Origin: CAIZQW01 sp037133395
Lineage (GTDB): Bacteria > Verrucomicrobiota > Kiritimatiellia > RFP12 > UBA1067
Direction of reading: 5' to 3'
Length of the DNA stretch: 41,500 nucleotides
Assembly: GCA_037133395.1 (NCBI GenBank)
Contig: JBAXOG010000021.1
Coordinates: 1 to 41,500 of the forward strand
The notes below the pieces were generated by a model, which saw only the letters and a program-made list of their open reading frames with translations, was not told the origin of the DNA and ran no database searches. This document shows positions 40,025 through 41,500 of the stretch, one piece after another. The translations under genes were made by a program, and so were the position numbers. Within the stretch, counting starts at the first letter, position 1; the number at the start of each line of letters is the position of its first letter.

Positions 40025-40993
40025 TGGTGCGAGCACGCCAAGTATAGCTGAAAAATCTTCGGGTAGCGTGGATTCGAAAACGAGCGCAACGCCCGTCGTT
40101 GGGTGTGAAAAGCTAAGTTGAGCTGCATGTAGCATCTGACGTTGTGGAATAATAGGGATTTGCTTGTCTGCTGAGGGCCGCCCATAGAGTGCGTCACCCA
40201 TGACAGGACAGCCCAAGGAGTGCAGGTGTACACGAATTTGATGAGTGCGTCCTGTTTCAATTCGGCAACGTAGCAACGAGGCGTTTTTGAATTTTCGTTC
40301 TACACAATAATGAGTGGTCGCTAGTTTGCCATTGAGGGTGACGGTGGACATCTTTTTGCGGTCAACAGGGTGTCGTCCAATTAAATTTTGGACGACACCT
40401 TTCTCTTTCAGGGGCCTACCGTGTACAAGCGCTAAATAGCTTTTGATGATACCGCCTGTTTGAAAGAGCCTGACAAATCCAGCCATGGCCGCGTCGTTCT
40501 TCGCCACAACCATCAAGCCCGAGGTATCTTTGTCGAGGCGATGTACAATCCCCGGTCGTTCAACGCCGCCAATACCGGCAAGGTCTTTACAATGATGGAG
40601 GAGTGCGTTAACAAGGGTTCCAGTGAGGTGCCCTGGTGCGGGGTGGACAACAAGTCCGGCTTGCTTATTGATAACAAGGATGTCAGTATCCTCGTAAATA
40701 ACTGATAAGGGAATGGCTTCTGGTTGTGGGATAGCGGAGATTGGTATGGGCAGACGTATGTGTATGATTTTTCCCGCTCTGGGACGGTCGTTAGGTTTGA
40801 CGCTGACGCCATCGCAAGTAATATGCCCCTCTTTCATGAGAGCTTGTATGCGAGCCCGCGAAAGCTCAGGCACTTCTGTAGTTAACCAAGCATCTAAGCG
40901 ACCTTCCGCTCCAAGAGGTATGGTGATCACGCGTTCATCCCCAACATCTGGATCCAATAGGTCATTGTCTAAAATGGCTGATAGTTCGTTCAT
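40019..40993 (-). CDS. rluD: RluD-family 23S rRNA pseudouridine synthase
   Basis: The 324-residue protein has an N-terminal S4 RNA-binding domain (about 31-80) and the RluA-family catalytic motif HRLDKDTSGL (151-160) with catalytic D154. VVHPAPGHLTGTLVNALLHH and GRTHQIRVHL are also typical. The S4 domain and overall length favour RluD, which modifies helix 69 of 23S rRNA, over RluA or RluC, though RluC-type specificity cannot be excluded. It is divergent from the next gene. Confidence 0.9.
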   Translation of the reverse strand: MNELSAILDNDLLDPDVGDERVITIPLGAEGRLDAWLTTEVPELSRARIQALMKEGHITCDGVSVKPNDRPRAGKIIHIRLPIPISAIPQPEAIPLSVIYEDTDILVINKQAGLVVHPAPGHLTGTLVNALLHHCKDLAGIGGVERPGIVHRLDKDTSGLMVVAKNDAAMAGFVRLFQTGGIIKSYLALVHGRPLKEKGVVQNLIGRHPVDRKKMSTVTLNGKLATTHYCVERKFKNASLLRCRIETGRTHQIRVHLHSLGCPVMGDALYGRPSADKQIPIIPQRQMLHAAQLSFSHPTTGVALVFESTLPEDFSAILGVLAPL

Positions 40994-41086
40994 CTTTTCA
41001 CTTGTAAATTTTTTTTAGCCCGTTTATTATACACGTTTTATAGGGGATTGTTCCAACACTCTTTATTTATTCGGGTTTTTATTTTT

Positions 41087-41440
41087 ATGAACTGTTCTTG
41101 TCAACCACCTAAATTTAAAATGCAGGATTTTCGTGTTCGAATGATTCTGTTAAGAGGTGTCTTGCGACGCTCTTTTCTTCATTTTTTTCGTCCAGGCTAT
41201 GTGCGTAAAAGCATTGCAGCACGTAAAGGGCAATGCTCGCGTTGTGGAGCCTGTTGTAATTTAATGGCGAAAAAAGGGTGCCCTTTGTTGGGTTTTGAAG
41301 AGTCGGGGCTTTCGCTCTGCAAGATACATGGACCCGTCCGCATGCCGAACTGTATCATCTTCCCTGTGGATGCACGCGATATCGCTGATCGCGACTTGGT
41401 CGCACATGGCGACGTGAAGTGCGGCTATAGCTTCGAATAA
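41087..41440 (+). CDS. YkgJ-type cysteine-cluster protein
   Basis: From the ATG at 41087 the protein has 117 residues with eight cysteines that could bind metal: C50, C53, C56, C57, C65, C78, C89 and C112, in the order CSRCGACC ... CPLL ... CKIHG ... NCIIFP ... CGY. This is the CxxCxxCC pattern of the YkgJ/UPF0153 family, proposed to bind zinc or iron-sulfur. The first 40 residues are basic and could be a variable extension; an ATG at 41120 is an alternative start. No role can be assigned. The last 60 bases of the window after it contain no gene I can support. Confidence 0.82.
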   Translation: MNCSCQPPKFKMQDFRVRMILLRGVLRRSFLHFFRPGYVRKSIAARKGQCSRCGACCNLMAKKGCPLLGFEESGLSLCKIHGPVRMPNCIIFPVDARDIADRDLVAHGDVKCGYSFE

Positions 41441-41500
41441 GGCCCCCCTAGCCCGAGTTTCCTAGTTATCAACGAAAACAATCGATAAGTGCTTACGCAT

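Overview
The window looks like a chromosome segment from a Gram-negative bacterium of the PVC superphylum, closest in style to Kiritimatiellota, Lentisphaerota or Verrucomicrobiota. This is inferred from family content: an SHD1-domain secreted protein, a Tat-exported Gfo/Idh/MocA oxidoreductase, a HEAT/beta-propeller/CxxCH protein, several ExbB/ExbD sets with TPR proteins, and an alpha/alpha-toroid repeat protein. I could not run a taxonomic search. Gene density is high, start/stop overlaps are common, and I see no insertion sequence, prophage or CRISPR array.

Region 1 (1-9096) is cobalamin-centred. It opens with the tail of a membrane protein, probably CbiM, then a small CbiN-like protein, CbiQ and CbiO, which together make an energy-coupling-factor cobalt importer. 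After an inverted SHD1-domain gene come seven tightly packed genes of the anaerobic corrin-ring pathway: cbiD, cbiE, cbiL, cbiF, cbiG, cbiH and cbiJ. cbiH has no ATG/GTG/TTG early enough to encode its conserved N terminus and seems to start at ATT behind a strong Shine-Dalgarno. cbiG lacks the usual middle domain, and no cbiT is present.

Region 2 (9085-23786) is mostly housekeeping. On the minus strand are Gfo/Idh, a lipoprotein and nrnA. On the plus strand a selenocysteine tRNA is followed five bases later by a MalK-type ATPase and then nadD. A minus-strand pair follows (deoA and a 1157-residue HEAT/propeller/CxxCH protein), then an FmdB zinc ribbon and epmA, then minus-strand fucI and trmH. 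A small basic protein with a histone-H1-like tail and a convergent pncC close the region.

Region 3 (23913-35547) is the most unusual part. Two exported TPR proteins are followed by two proton-channel modules, ExbB-ExbD-ExbD and ExbB-ExbD. Between the modules lies a protein built like TonB (cytoplasmic N terminus, one membrane helix, proline-rich linker) whose C-terminal domain is a QW-repeat alpha/alpha-toroid instead of a TonB domain. I propose this as a proton-motive-force-driven envelope system. A zinc-ribbon/GspG-like protein lies on the opposite strand inside the cluster, and a KimA-like APC permease follows it.

Region 4 (35548-41500) holds a sodium/solute symporter behind a palindrome and a degenerate cobalamin-riboswitch-like leader, the C-terminal stump of an MFS sugar transporter, a coiled-coil membrane protein with a small lipoprotein, rnhC, a convergent RluD-type pseudouridine synthase, and a cysteine-cluster protein. 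Four convergent gene pairs in the window overlap at their 3' ends.
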